From positions 1 through 9,385 of the forward strand of contig JAZQCN010000137.1 of assembly GCA_045546315.1 (NCBI GenBank): a DNA stretch of 9,385 bases. The letters are read 5' to 3'. This DNA comes from RGIG2041 sp045546315. Its GTDB lineage: Bacteria > Bacillota > Clostridia > UBA1381 > UMGS1253. Position numbers and translations under genes: made by a program. Below are positions 1 through 7,326 of the stretch, one piece after another (positions within the stretch are counted from its first letter, which is position 1; the number at the start of each line of letters is the position of its first letter). The notes beneath the pieces were generated by a model that saw only the letters and a program-made list of their open reading frames with translations, was not told where the DNA came from and did not search any database.

Positions 1-34
1 CTGCTTGAAAATGTTGAGGAATATTAAAATATAT

Positions 35-41
35 GGAGAGG
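35..41 (+). promoter_or_regulatory. Ribosome binding site that sets the start of the secreted lyase-like gene
   Basis: GGAGAGG lies six bases before the ATG at 48. An in-frame ATG at 33 overlaps this site and has no Shine-Dalgarno sequence of its own, so translation most likely begins at 48. The resulting N-terminus (MKKAIAMI) is also a cleaner signal peptide start. Confidence 0.75.
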
Positions 42-47
42 AAGCGT

Positions 48-3000
48 ATGAAAAAAGCAATTGCGATGATTTTAAGCGCTGTACTTATGCTTTCGTGCAT
101 CGGTACGCTGCCGACCTTTGCGGCAGAGGAGACGGTGCTGCTTTCAGAGGATTTTTCCACCGGTACAGCGGGCAATAAGCCCGGCAGCCTGAGTACGCAG
201 GAAAATGCAGCAACGAAGGTGTATGCGCACTGCGCGCTCGATGGCGACAATATGGCGCTGTATGCGTATCACGAAGCGGGCTGCGACTGCGGCAAAACCG
301 GCAGCCCGAGCGGCAGAATTACCGTAGACATTGCGCTTTATAAAAAACTGACGGTGTCGCTGAAGGCAAAAAACGGCGGCGCAAATGCATTCGTGCAGTT
401 TTATTCGGCAGAGCCGAAAGCAACCACCAACCTCATTTCGGTGGACGAAACGAAGTGGACGGATGTTGTCATTACATTGGATTTTGAAAAGATGACCTTT
501 GTAAGCAAGGTTGGCGGACAAGAGGCGAAGAGCGGGGCGCTTCAGAGCGTAGACACGACAAGCTCGTGTCAGCTTCGCTTTATGGCAAGCACACCCGAGC
601 CGGGCACAGGTGCATATTTTGACGATATTAAAATCACCGGCATTCCGTCGGAGGGCAATTTAGCACCGAAGGACGACGAGCCGTTGCCGACCGAACCGGA
701 TTTTGCACCGACTGAGCAGGCAAAGCGCGCGAATGTTCCGCAAAGTGCTTATGTGATTTTTGATACGGACTTTAACGATGCTTTGGAGCTTTCAACGGCG
801 GCAAAAACGAAGCTCGTTACGCCGGAGGGTACGATTTCACCGTTTAGCAGCGCAACGGCATACGGTGAAATTGCAGATGTAAACAAAAACCGTATGCTGC
901 GCTTCGGTGCGCTCGACGGCAAAGCCCATTCACCGCGCGTGGAAATCAAGCTGCCGGGTATGGCAAAGCGCTACAGCTTTGATTATGCCATCGCCTTTTC
1001 GGGCGGTAATGTGCAGGCGGATATTTATGCCGACGGCGCAAAAATCAATTCCGGCGCTATCGGTAAAATGTCAGATACAGACGATACCTGGCATTATATT
1101 CATATGGAAATTGATTTGAAAAAGCGTACGGTCAGCGGTGATGTGGACGGCAAGTCGTTTTCCGGTATTACGCTTGGTGAAATCAAGGATTTTGAAACGG
1201 TGAAGCTGCGCATAACGGCGGGACTGAAGGCTAACGATATGGCGTATGTGGACTCGATGGCACTCTATACGGAGGATGAAATCAAGGTTGAGGGTATGCT
1301 GATGGGCAACAACAGGGTTGCCTGGGAAAATGTTAAGCCGGCAAAGCCGCTTTCCGATAAAAGCTTTGTAAACAACCTAACGCCGCATCCGCGCGTGTTT
1401 GTGCACGATTGGGACTATATGCGCGTGCATGTAAATGACGACCATATGACGCGCATGTGGTATGCGAGCCTGAAAAATGCGGCAGACAGAGCACTAGTGA
1501 CGGACTTTGCAAGATACGAGCTCAATTCGCGCGGCAATATTCTGGATTCTGCCAGAAGCGCAAGAACGCGCCTGGTTGCCCTTGCGTTTACCTACAAAAT
1601 TGAGGGCGATAAAAAGTATTTGAACAGAGCGTATGAAGAAATGCTTGCCTACGGTAAGTGGCCGGAATGGTCTGCGTATACGGCAATGCTGGCGACCTCT
1701 GAAATTCTGCAGGGCTATGCTTATGCCTATGATTGGCTCTATGACGATTTAACAGCCGAGCAGAGAAAAACCATTATGGATATTCTTAAAAAGCACGCCC
1801 TGCCGGTATATATCTACCAGTACGAGGAACACAAGGGCAGCGTAATTTCTACGAACAACTGGAACCCGGATATCAACGCGACCGCAATTGCGCTTGCGCT
1901 TGCGATTGCCGAGGATGAGCCGAATATGGCGGAGTATATCTTGGAAAAAGCGCCGCCGTGCATTACAAAGTACTATGCACCTGCCTATGCGCCGCAGGGG
2001 GCATATCCCGAGGGTGTTTCCTACTGGGATTTAGGTACGAGCTTTATGCTCTTTGCAACGGATTTTCTGGAAAATGCCTTTGTAGAGGGCTTTGAATTGC
2101 CGGAGGATTACCTTGCGTGGAAAGCACCGGGCGTTGCAGAAACGCCGGACTTTGCCATATACTACGACGGTCCGGTAGAAAAGTTTAACTATGGTGACTG
2201 CACAAGCGGACACACCAACTGCGTAGCGATGTATTGGGCGGCAAACCGTTTTAACAAGCCGCACTATGCCTGGTGGCAAAATAACCGCCAGATGGGCACG
2301 GGCAGCTATTTGTCAAGCTTTGATGCGGTTGCGGCGCTGGCATGGTATGATGCAGACAATGCCTATTTAACGCCGGGGGCGTTTCCGCTCGATAAGTTTT
2401 ATGATGCACCGGGCGCAGTCAACGGCGTATCAATGCGTTCCTCCTGGCAGGATAATACCGCGCTTTGGGGCGCGATGCAGGGCGGCAACAACGGCGAATC
2501 GCATCAGCATTTGTCGCTCGGCACTTATGTAATCGACTATATGGGAAGCCGCTTTATCCGCGTACTCGGCATTCATGACTATTCGCTGTCGGGACCGCTG
2601 TATTACAAGCGCGCAGAGGCGTATAATAACTTAGTCATCAACCCGTCGCCTGCAGACGATCAGCTAAAGAGCGGCAACGCACAGCTCATCCGTCACGCTG
2701 CAAGCGACAATACCGCCTTTGGTATTTTGGATTTAACCAAAACACACGCAAACTATGTAAGTGCAAAGCGCGGACTTATGCTGACGGAAAACCGAAACCG
2801 CATTATTGTACAAGATGAGGTTGTAGCAAAGAAGCCGAGTGAGTTTTACTGGTTTGCAAACACGGATGCGAATGTGCAAATCGCGCCGGACGGCAAGAGA
2901 GCTATGCTGACAATGAACGGCGAAAGAATGCTTGCGCGTATTATCGAAGCACCGGCAGAAGCGCGCTTTGCTTTGATGGACAGAAAGTCGCTCTCCGAGG

Positions 3001-4625
3001 GCGTGGATAACTTTATCAGCGATGCCGGCGGCAAAAAGCTCTATTTGCATTTTACGGATAAAACAGAGTTAAACATCTGCGTAGAATATGTGCCGCTCCG
3101 CGAGGGTGAAGGCATCCGTGCACCGTGGACCTATACAAAATTAGACAACTGGACAGCAAACGATAACGGCATGACGGCAAGTGCACTTTCCGGTGCAAAT
3201 GTCATTTTGAAAATCGGCAGCCCGAACGCATTTGCAGACGGTATTCGTACCTTTGTGGATACAAAAAATACCGATGTTGTTCCGTTTACCGAAAACGGGA
3301 GAACGCTTGTGCCGGTGCGCTTCATTTCCGAGGCGTTCGGCGCAGAGGTCGGTTGGGACGATGCAACCCAGACCGTTTCCGTAACCCATCTCGATAAGGA
3401 AATCGAGCTTGTTATCGGCTCAAATGAAATGAAAGTCAACGGCGAAACCGTTTTGTTGGATGTGCCGGCGAACACCTATAATTTCAGAACGCTCATTCCG
3501 CTTCGTGCGCTCGTTGAGGCGCTCGGTAAATCCGTATTCTGGGATGACAGAGGCTTGATCGTCATCGGCGATGCAATGGCAAGCTATACGGAAGCTGAGC
3601 TTGTGAAGCTGATTGGCGCTTTAAATGTTCGTGTGCGCATAGACGGTAAGGATGCAGCATTCTTTGACTTAGACCGCAGCGAATATGCAATCGATGTAAA
3701 GAGCGGTGCAGCTGTGCCGCAAATCGGCATCAGTACCGTCGGTACAGAGGTAGTTTCCTGCACGCAGGCAGGCGCTGTAGGCGAGAGCGCAACCGTAACA
3801 ATTGACGGCAAGGCATACACCTTCAAGCTGCAGCCGGATGCGTTTGAAAATGTAATCGGCAGCAAGGATGCCGGCGTAATTACAAGCGTTGAAGCGATGT
3901 CGGCAGGCACCCGGTTACCAGAGCACGAAACCTTTATCTATGTCGAAGACTTAACCGACTCCACAGCATTTGCTTCTTATCCGGAGCGCGGTATTGTCGA
4001 CGGCGTGATTAACGAAAGCACCTTAAACCGCTGGGCATCCAATGAGCCGAATGCCTGGATTCAGATGGATTTCGGCAGCGTAAAGACTGTGCACTCTATG
4101 GCATTTGCCGGTGTAACGCAGACGGCGCGCGCCTATAAGTTTGATGTGCTTGCCTCCATAGACGGCGAAAATTATACAACCGTACATACGGGCGGCGCAC
4201 CGACCACAACGGACAAAATGAGCATCATTCCGCTTGGCGACATATCGGCAAGATATATCAAGCTTGTGGGTCACGGCAACAATCAGAATGCATGGAATAC
4301 CTATGCTGAGGTGCGCTTCTACGAAAGTGCTGCGCAGCAAAATGAAGATGCTTCCTACTGGCCGAGCTACTTTGCCGAAAAGGAAGTGAAGGGTAGCGTC
4401 GGCACGAGCGTAAGAGTGTTGCTCTCTGCAAAGGATGCATTTAAAAATTCGGTAACCATTCGCCCGGATGCTGAGGTGACTTATACGGTGGCAGACGAAA
4501 GCATTGCAACCGTTTCAGCAGACGGCGTGGTTTCCTTTATCAAAGCAGGCACAACCACCGTCACCGTTACCGTAACGCAGGACGGCTTTAGTGTAAGTGC
4601 AACGGCGAATATTACGGTTGAATAA
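48..4625 (+). CDS. Secreted multidomain heparinase II/III-like polysaccharide lyase
   Basis: This predicted 1525-residue exoprotein probably cleaves an acidic polysaccharide by beta-elimination. Residues 1-26 are a signal peptide (Lys-Lys, hydrophobic core, TFA-A cleavage site). Two beta-sandwich, probably carbohydrate-binding, regions follow (about 28-205 and 230-415). The core (about 444-1030) begins with a HPRVF motif typical of the heparinase II/III and alginate lyase superfamily, then an alpha/alpha-toroid-like helical part and a beta-rich part. Candidate catalytic residues are Asn603/604 in NNWN, Tyr653 or Tyr659 in YPEGVSYWD, and His819/His821 in HQH, in the family order. Residues 1068-1175 form a copper-amine-oxidase-N-like domain with LVPVRFISEAFG and LIPLRALVEALG repeats. 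About 1180-1270 is an unassigned beta-rich region, 1311-1427 a discoidin (F5/8 C) domain, and 1446-1525 a Big2-like domain. There is no LPXTG, SLH or C-terminal membrane segment, so the protein is probably released or held non-covalently. The substrate cannot be read from sequence. ATG 33 is a less likely start. Confidence 0.8.
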   Translation: MKKAIAMILSAVLMLSCIGTLPTFAAEETVLLSEDFSTGTAGNKPGSLSTQENAATKVYAHCALDGDNMALYAYHEAGCDCGKTGSPSGRITVDIALYKKLTVSLKAKNGGANAFVQFYSAEPKATTNLISVDETKWTDVVITLDFEKMTFVSKVGGQEAKSGALQSVDTTSSCQLRFMASTPEPGTGAYFDDIKITGIPSEGNLAPKDDEPLPTEPDFAPTEQAKRANVPQSAYVIFDTDFNDALELSTAAKTKLVTPEGTISPFSSATAYGEIADVNKNRMLRFGALDGKAHSPRVEIKLPGMAKRYSFDYAIAFSGGNVQADIYADGAKINSGAIGKMSDTDDTWHYIHMEIDLKKRTVSGDVDGKSFSGITLGEIKDFETVKLRITAGLKANDMAYVDSMALYTEDEIKVEGMLMGNNRVAWENVKPAKPLSDKSFVNNLTPHPRVFVHDWDYMRVHVNDDHMTRMWYASLKNAADRALVTDFARYELNSRGNILDSARSARTRLVALAFTYKIEGDKKYLNRAYEEMLAYGKWPEWSAYTAMLATSEILQGYAYAYDWLYDDLTAEQRKTIMDILKKHALPVYIYQYEEHKGSVISTNNWNPDINATAIALALAIAEDEPNMAEYILEKAPPCITKYYAPAYAPQGAYPEGVSYWDLGTSFMLFATDFLENAFVEGFELPEDYLAWKAPGVAETPDFAIYYDGPVEKFNYGDCTSGHTNCVAMYWAANRFNKPHYAWWQNNRQMGTGSYLSSFDAVAALAWYDADNAYLTPGAFPLDKFYDAPGAVNGVSMRSSWQDNTALWGAMQGGNNGESHQHLSLGTYVIDYMGSRFIRVLGIHDYSLSGPLYYKRAEAYNNLVINPSPADDQLKSGNAQLIRHAASDNTAFGILDLTKTHANYVSAKRGLMLTENRNRIIVQDEVVAKKPSEFYWFANTDANVQIAPDGKRAMLTMNGERMLARIIEAPAEARFALMDRKSLSEGVDNFISDAGGKKLYLHFTDKTELNICVEYVPLREGEGIRAPWTYTKLDNWTANDNGMTASALSGANVILKIGSPNAFADGIRTFVDTKNTDVVPFTENGRTLVPVRFISEAFGAEVGWDDATQTVSVTHLDKEIELVIGSNEMKVNGETVLLDVPANTYNFRTLIPLRALVEALGKSVFWDDRGLIVIGDAMASYTEAELVKLIGALNVRVRIDGKDAAFFDLDRSEYAIDVKSGAAVPQIGISTVGTEVVSCTQAGAVGESATVTIDGKAYTFKLQPDAFENVIGSKDAGVITSVEAMSAGTRLPEHETFIYVEDLTDSTAFASYPERGIVDGVINESTLNRWASNEPNAWIQMDFGSVKTVHSMAFAGVTQTARAYKFDVLASIDGENYTTVHTGGAPTTTDKMSIIPLGDISARYIKLVGHGNNQNAWNTYAEVRFYESAAQQNEDASYWPSYFAEKEVKGSVGTSVRVLLSAKDAFKNSVTIRPDAEVTYTVADESIATVSADGVVSFIKAGTTTVTVTVTQDGFSVSATANITVE

Positions 4626-4640
4626 TTTCAAAACAATACA

Positions 4641-4674
4641 AAAATACCGATGGAGAAATCCATCGGTATTTTTT
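4641..4674. terminator. Bidirectional rho-independent terminator between convergent genes
   Basis: Arms 4641-4654 and 4659-4672 pair perfectly over 14 bp around a GAAA tetraloop (4655-4658). The hairpin is followed by a run of six T on the + strand (4669-4674). On the - strand the outer A-rich arm plus the next base gives a T run as well. It begins 16 bases after the lyase stop codon and lies 44 bases beyond the iclR-type stop codon, so it probably serves both genes. Confidence 0.9.
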
Positions 4675-4717
4675 GTGTGGATGCGCAAAATCGTGTTGAT
4701 GAAGCCACTATCTTTAT

Positions 4718-5485
4718 TTATGAATATCTAAGCCGTCTGCCTATTTCTGCTCTGACTTTTATAATATTGTGTTTTATAAGCTTTTCTTTTTCCTCGAATT
4801 GTTCGTACTCTGCCCTTGTGCATAAAACAGCAACACCGATTGCGCCTATGCATTTTGTGTATCTGAAAATCGCAGCAGCATAACCAAGCAAGATTTTGCC
4901 ATCGTCTCCTTCGTTGTATGTCTGTACGACACCGTTTTTATCAAGTTCCGAAAGCTTAGCTATTAATGTTTCAAAGGAGGTCACCTCGTCCCAGTGTCCT
5001 TCGGGCGGCGTTCCGTTTTTTTCAAAAACTTTTTTAATATCTGCCTTCTCCATATTTGCCATGATAATCCTGCCCGTTGCGGTGCGGTAGATATCGTCAG
5101 GCATAATCTCTGAAATTTCGGGAAGTATTTTTTCGGTATCCATATAATCTATTGTATATTTCTGTCCTCCCTCAACCACGGCAAGGATTACGGAATACCC
5201 CGTTTTTTTATTTAGCCAGCGTATCAGTGGATGGCATATCGATACAAATTCATTCTCATACTTCCCATGTCTTGAAAGACAATAGGCTGCAGGTCCGAGC
5301 ACATAACCCTTTGAATGGGAAATTTGTTTAACGAAGCCCTCCGAGGCAAGTGTGGATATGATGTGCGAGCAGGTGGATTTGTTGATTCCCGTCACGGTGC
5401 TTATATGCAAAAGAGAAACCGGACTGCTTTTTCCTTCGGAAATTGTATTCAGAATCTTTACTGTTTTTTGTACAGAGCCTATCAT
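4718..5485 (-). CDS. IclR-family transcriptional regulator
   Basis: This 255-residue protein has the length and two-domain form of the IclR family. Residues 1-60 form a winged helix-turn-helix (SVQKTVKIL start, recognition region around INKSTCSHIISTL). From about residue 70 comes the effector-binding domain, with the YRTATGRIIMANM stretch that corresponds to the conserved ATG(K/R) segment. IclR proteins bind small metabolites, often sugar acids or aromatic acids, and usually control an adjacent divergent catabolic operon. Here the neighbour is the UxuA-like/SDR/RraA/lactonase operon, so it is probably the pathway-specific regulator. Start 5485 is chosen because AGGAGGG lies five bases upstream. 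The in-frame ATG at 5533 has no such site and would place 16 atypical residues in front, through the predicted promoter. Its own -35 box lies inside a TGAAAT inverted repeat, which suggests autoregulation. Whether it activates or represses, and its ligand, are unknown. Confidence 0.92.
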   Translation of the reverse strand: MIGSVQKTVKILNTISEGKSSPVSLLHISTVTGINKSTCSHIISTLASEGFVKQISHSKGYVLGPAAYCLSRHGKYENEFVSICHPLIRWLNKKTGYSVILAVVEGGQKYTIDYMDTEKILPEISEIMPDDIYRTATGRIIMANMEKADIKKVFEKNGTPPEGHWDEVTSFETLIAKLSELDKNGVVQTYNEGDDGKILLGYAAAIFRYTKCIGAIGVAVLCTRAEYEQFEEKEKLIKHNIIKVRAEIGRRLRYS

Positions 5486-5490
5486 ATTAT

Positions 5491-5497
5491 CCCTCCT
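5491..5497 (-). promoter_or_regulatory. Ribosome binding site of the iclR-type gene
   Basis: AGGAGGG on the - strand, five bases before the ATG at 5485. It fixes the start there rather than at the upstream in-frame ATG at 5533. With the promoter at 5505-5533 the leader would be only about 13 bases. Confidence 0.85.
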
Positions 5498-5504
5498 CGC
5501 ACCA

Positions 5505-5533
5505 ATTATATCGCAAATCGTTTTGAAATTCAA
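5505..5533 (-). promoter_or_regulatory. Sigma-A-type promoter of the iclR-type gene
   Basis: On the - strand, TTGAAT (5533-5528) and a perfect TATAAT (5510-5505) are separated by 17 bases. The predicted start of transcription is a G at about 5498. The -35 box lies within the TGAAAT inverted repeat, so a protein bound there would block it. This is read from consensus only. Confidence 0.7.
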
Positions 5534-5551
5534 TATTTCATAATATGAAAT
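5524..5551. promoter_or_regulatory. Candidate IclR operator: three alternating TGAAAT half-sites
   Basis: TGAAAT (5524-5529), its complement ATTTCA (5535-5540) and TGAAAT again (5546-5551) are spaced exactly 11 bases apart, about one helical turn, giving two overlapping 17-bp inverted repeats. The second is extended (ATTTCAT-3-ATGAAAT). The block covers the iclR -35 box and ends three bases before the -35 of the divergent operon. IclR proteins bind short palindromes in such positions as dimers or paired dimers. Assignment to this regulator is an inference from location and symmetry. Confidence 0.55.
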
Positions 5552-5554
5552 TTG

Positions 5555-5583
5555 TTGACAAGTGAATTATAGAAATTTACAAT
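5555..5583 (+). promoter_or_regulatory. Sigma-A promoter of the catabolic operon
   Basis: A perfect TTGACA (5555-5560) and TACAAT (5578-5583) are separated by 17 bases, with a predicted start at A5590 and a 44-base leader. The boxes are near consensus, so the promoter could be strong unless repressed. That would fit an IclR repressor, although activation from the upstream half-sites cannot be excluded. Confidence 0.8.
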
Positions 5584-5633
5584 CATAAAAGAGAAGAAAT
5601 TCTTGTTAAAAGACAGAGAAAGGGAGAAGTAAA

Positions 5634-6572
5634 ATGATTTTAACAGATTACTTCAGGAGCAGTCGCGATATGACATGGGACTATGCAAAACAATGTGGCG
5701 TAGAACACGGCGTCATTCGATTACCGGAAGATGCTGAATTTGATATTACTGATTTTTCGCATTGGGAAAAAGTGAATAAGAAATTTATTGATTTTGGTAT
5801 AAAACCAATCGTTATAGAGCCTATGCCAAATGAGTTGCACGATCATATAAAATCCGGCGATGAAAAGCGTGACGAATGTATAGAAAAAGTAATTAAAATG
5901 TTTGCGTATATGGACAAGCTCGATATTCGCACCATTTGCTTTAACTGGATGGCGCATATCGGATGGCTCAGAACATCGGATAGTATAGAAGAGCGTGGTG
6001 GTGCTTTAGTTACCGGGTTTGACATAGATGAGTTTAAATGCACCGATCAAAAAATAACAGCTGAAGAATTATGGAATAACTATGCATATTTTATAAAAGC
6101 CGTAATTCCGTATGCTGAAAAATTCAATATAAAGCTTGCCTTGCATCCGGACGATCCGCCATTGGAGAGATTAGGAATGGTTGAACGAATCATGATAAAT
6201 TATGACAACATAAAAAAAGCAATTAATATTGTTGATAGCGAAAATCTAGGTGTTACCATGTGCCAGGCTACATATTGTATGATGGGCGAAGATTTGTATA
6301 CGGTAATTCCTGAATTAGCGGATAAAATATTTTTTGTGCATTTCAGAAATGCGGTTGGTAATAAATATAAATTCCGCGAAACCTTTCATGACAATGGGAT
6401 GATAGAGATGGCAGACATTATGAAGCTGTATAAGAAATGTAATGTTCATGTACCGATAAGAGTTGACCATGTTCCGCTCATGGCAGGGGAAAAGCAGGAG
6501 ACGGCAGGCTATACAGCCTTAGGGAGACTATATGCCATAGGCTATCTGAAAGGTGTTTTGGAAGCGATTTAG
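5634..6572 (+). CDS. UxuA-like (mannonate dehydratase family) sugar-acid dehydratase
   Basis: A 312-residue cytoplasmic TIM-barrel protein related to UxuA, which dehydrates D-mannonate to 2-keto-3-deoxygluconate. Family motifs are HPDDPP (171-176), a cysteine in VTMC (Cys210), FVHFRN (234-239), RVDH (276-279) and a C-terminal GRLYAIGYLKG segment. His171, Cys210, His236 and Asp278 match the His/Cys/His/Asp metal ligands known from the family, so it is probably an active metal-dependent lyase. It is shorter than typical UxuA (about 350-390 residues). The usual RPDHGR segment reads RVDHVP, and the FDWTRTD segment reads IGWLRTS. These changes are near the substrate site, so another aldonate is plausible and no uxuA symbol is given. 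It is the first gene of the operon, with AGGGAG seven bases before the ATG and a consensus promoter upstream. It is distinctly AT-rich compared with its neighbours. Confidence 0.8.
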   Translation: MILTDYFRSSRDMTWDYAKQCGVEHGVIRLPEDAEFDITDFSHWEKVNKKFIDFGIKPIVIEPMPNELHDHIKSGDEKRDECIEKVIKMFAYMDKLDIRTICFNWMAHIGWLRTSDSIEERGGALVTGFDIDEFKCTDQKITAEELWNNYAYFIKAVIPYAEKFNIKLALHPDDPPLERLGMVERIMINYDNIKKAINIVDSENLGVTMCQATYCMMGEDLYTVIPELADKIFFVHFRNAVGNKYKFRETFHDNGMIEMADIMKLYKKCNVHVPIRVDHVPLMAGEKQETAGYTALGRLYAIGYLKGVLEAI

Positions 6573-6584
6573 CTTTAATTTAAA

Positions 6585-6591
6585 AAGGAGG
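6585..6591 (+). promoter_or_regulatory. Ribosome binding site that sets the SDR gene start
   Basis: AAGGAGG lies six bases before the ATG at 6598. The open frame extends back to an ATG at 6553 inside the previous gene, but that start has no comparable site and would add 15 residues before the normal SDR N-terminus. Confidence 0.85.
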
Positions 6592-6597
6592 AGACAG

Positions 6598-7326
6598 ATG
6601 ACTGACTTTAAAGGTAAAAAGGTACTTATTACAGGCTCGACGCAAGGCATAGGTCTTGAAATTGCCGGGCAATTTGCAAGCTGCGGTGCTTGTGTTTATA
6701 TAAACGGAGCGGTGAGCGAGGAAAAAGTGAATACAGCTGTGAGCGCTGTTCCTGATTCGCACCCTGCATTATGTGACCTGTCAAACCCAGACTGTGCCGA
6801 GCGTTTGTGTGAGATAACCGGGGATATTGATATACTGATTTTAAATGCATCTGTGCAGTACAGAAAAGCATGGGATGAAATAAGCGATGAAGAGTTTGAC
6901 CGACAGATGACGGTGAATTTTAAATCATCGCTAAAGCTGATTCAAAAATATGTGCCTTATATGAAAAAACAGGGTTGGGGGCGCATTATTACAGTCGGCA
7001 GTGTGCAGCAAGCAAAGCCGCATAAAGATATGCTTGTGTATGCAGCATCAAAAGCAGCACAGCATAATATGGTTATGAACCTGGCAAAACAGCTTGCACC
7101 ATTTAACATTACTGTGAATAATGTTGCGCCGGGTGTTATAGAAACACCAAGGAACTTTGAAGCATTATCCGACGAAGAATATGCGCAAAAGGTTTTAGCC
7201 GGAATCCCGTGCGGTTATACCGGAGAAGCAAAGGATTGCGCAGGATTAATGCTTTTGCTCTGTTCAAACGAAGGAAAATATATAACAGGAGAAAATATTT
7301 TTATAGACGGAGGAATGAAATTATGA
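6598..7326 (+). CDS. SDR-family NAD(P)-dependent oxidoreductase
   Basis: A 242-residue classical short-chain dehydrogenase/reductase, the normal length for FabG-like members. It has the nucleotide-binding TGSTQGIG (12-19), NAS in place of the usual NAG (83-85), and an intact catalytic set: Asn107, Ser135, Tyr148 and Lys152 (YAASK). The usual NNVAPG and a C-terminal TGENIFIDGG follow. It oxidises or reduces a hydroxyl/carbonyl group with NAD(P). The end of the second beta strand (INGAVSEEK) lacks both the Asp typical of NAD use and the Arg of NGR-type NADP use, so cofactor choice is open. In this operon the likely substrate is a sugar (1-dehydrogenase giving a lactone) or a keto-sugar acid (reductase of the fructuronate type). 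A fatty-acid role is unlikely from context. It starts 25 bases after the UxuA-like gene and overlaps the next gene by four bases (ATGA), so the three are translated as a unit. Confidence 0.9.
   Translation: MTDFKGKKVLITGSTQGIGLEIAGQFASCGACVYINGAVSEEKVNTAVSAVPDSHPALCDLSNPDCAERLCEITGDIDILILNASVQYRKAWDEISDEEFDRQMTVNFKSSLKLIQKYVPYMKKQGWGRIITVGSVQQAKPHKDMLVYAASKAAQHNMVMNLAKQLAPFNITVNNVAPGVIETPRNFEALSDEEYAQKVLAGIPCGYTGEAKDCAGLMLLLCSNEGKYITGENIFIDGGMKL

Noticed and set aside
5..33. TTGAAA at 5-10 followed by AT-rich sequence as a promoter for the secreted lyase-like gene
   Set aside because: No good -10 box occurs at 16-18 bases spacing, and the transcript would begin on top of the ribosome site. 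The real promoter is probably left of the window.
81..101. Cys in the signal peptide (MLSC) as a lipoprotein lipobox
   Set aside because: The -3 position is Met and -2 is Leu, a poor match to the L-(A/S/T)-(G/A)-C pattern, while a standard TFA-A signal peptidase I site follows shortly after.
3249..3572. Copper-dependent oxidase activity for the secreted protein
   Set aside because: Only the N-terminal-type repeat domain is present. No amine oxidase catalytic domain or topaquinone Tyr site is seen, and this domain is common as a non-catalytic module in Firmicutes exoproteins.
2733..3910. Several - strand open frames of 60-114 codons inside the lyase-like gene
   Set aside because: The + strand frame codes for recognisable domains throughout. 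The antisense frames show no domain, ribosome site or promoter and arise from codon bias.
5315..5548. Open frames of 63-77 codons on the + strand opposite the iclR-type gene start
   Set aside because: They are antisense to a clear IclR coding region, have no ribosome sites, and run through the promoter/operator region.
5594..5604. AAGAA-A-TTCTT palindrome in the operon leader
   Set aside because: It is an 11-base A/T-rich palindrome, too short and too likely by chance to call an operator or hairpin.
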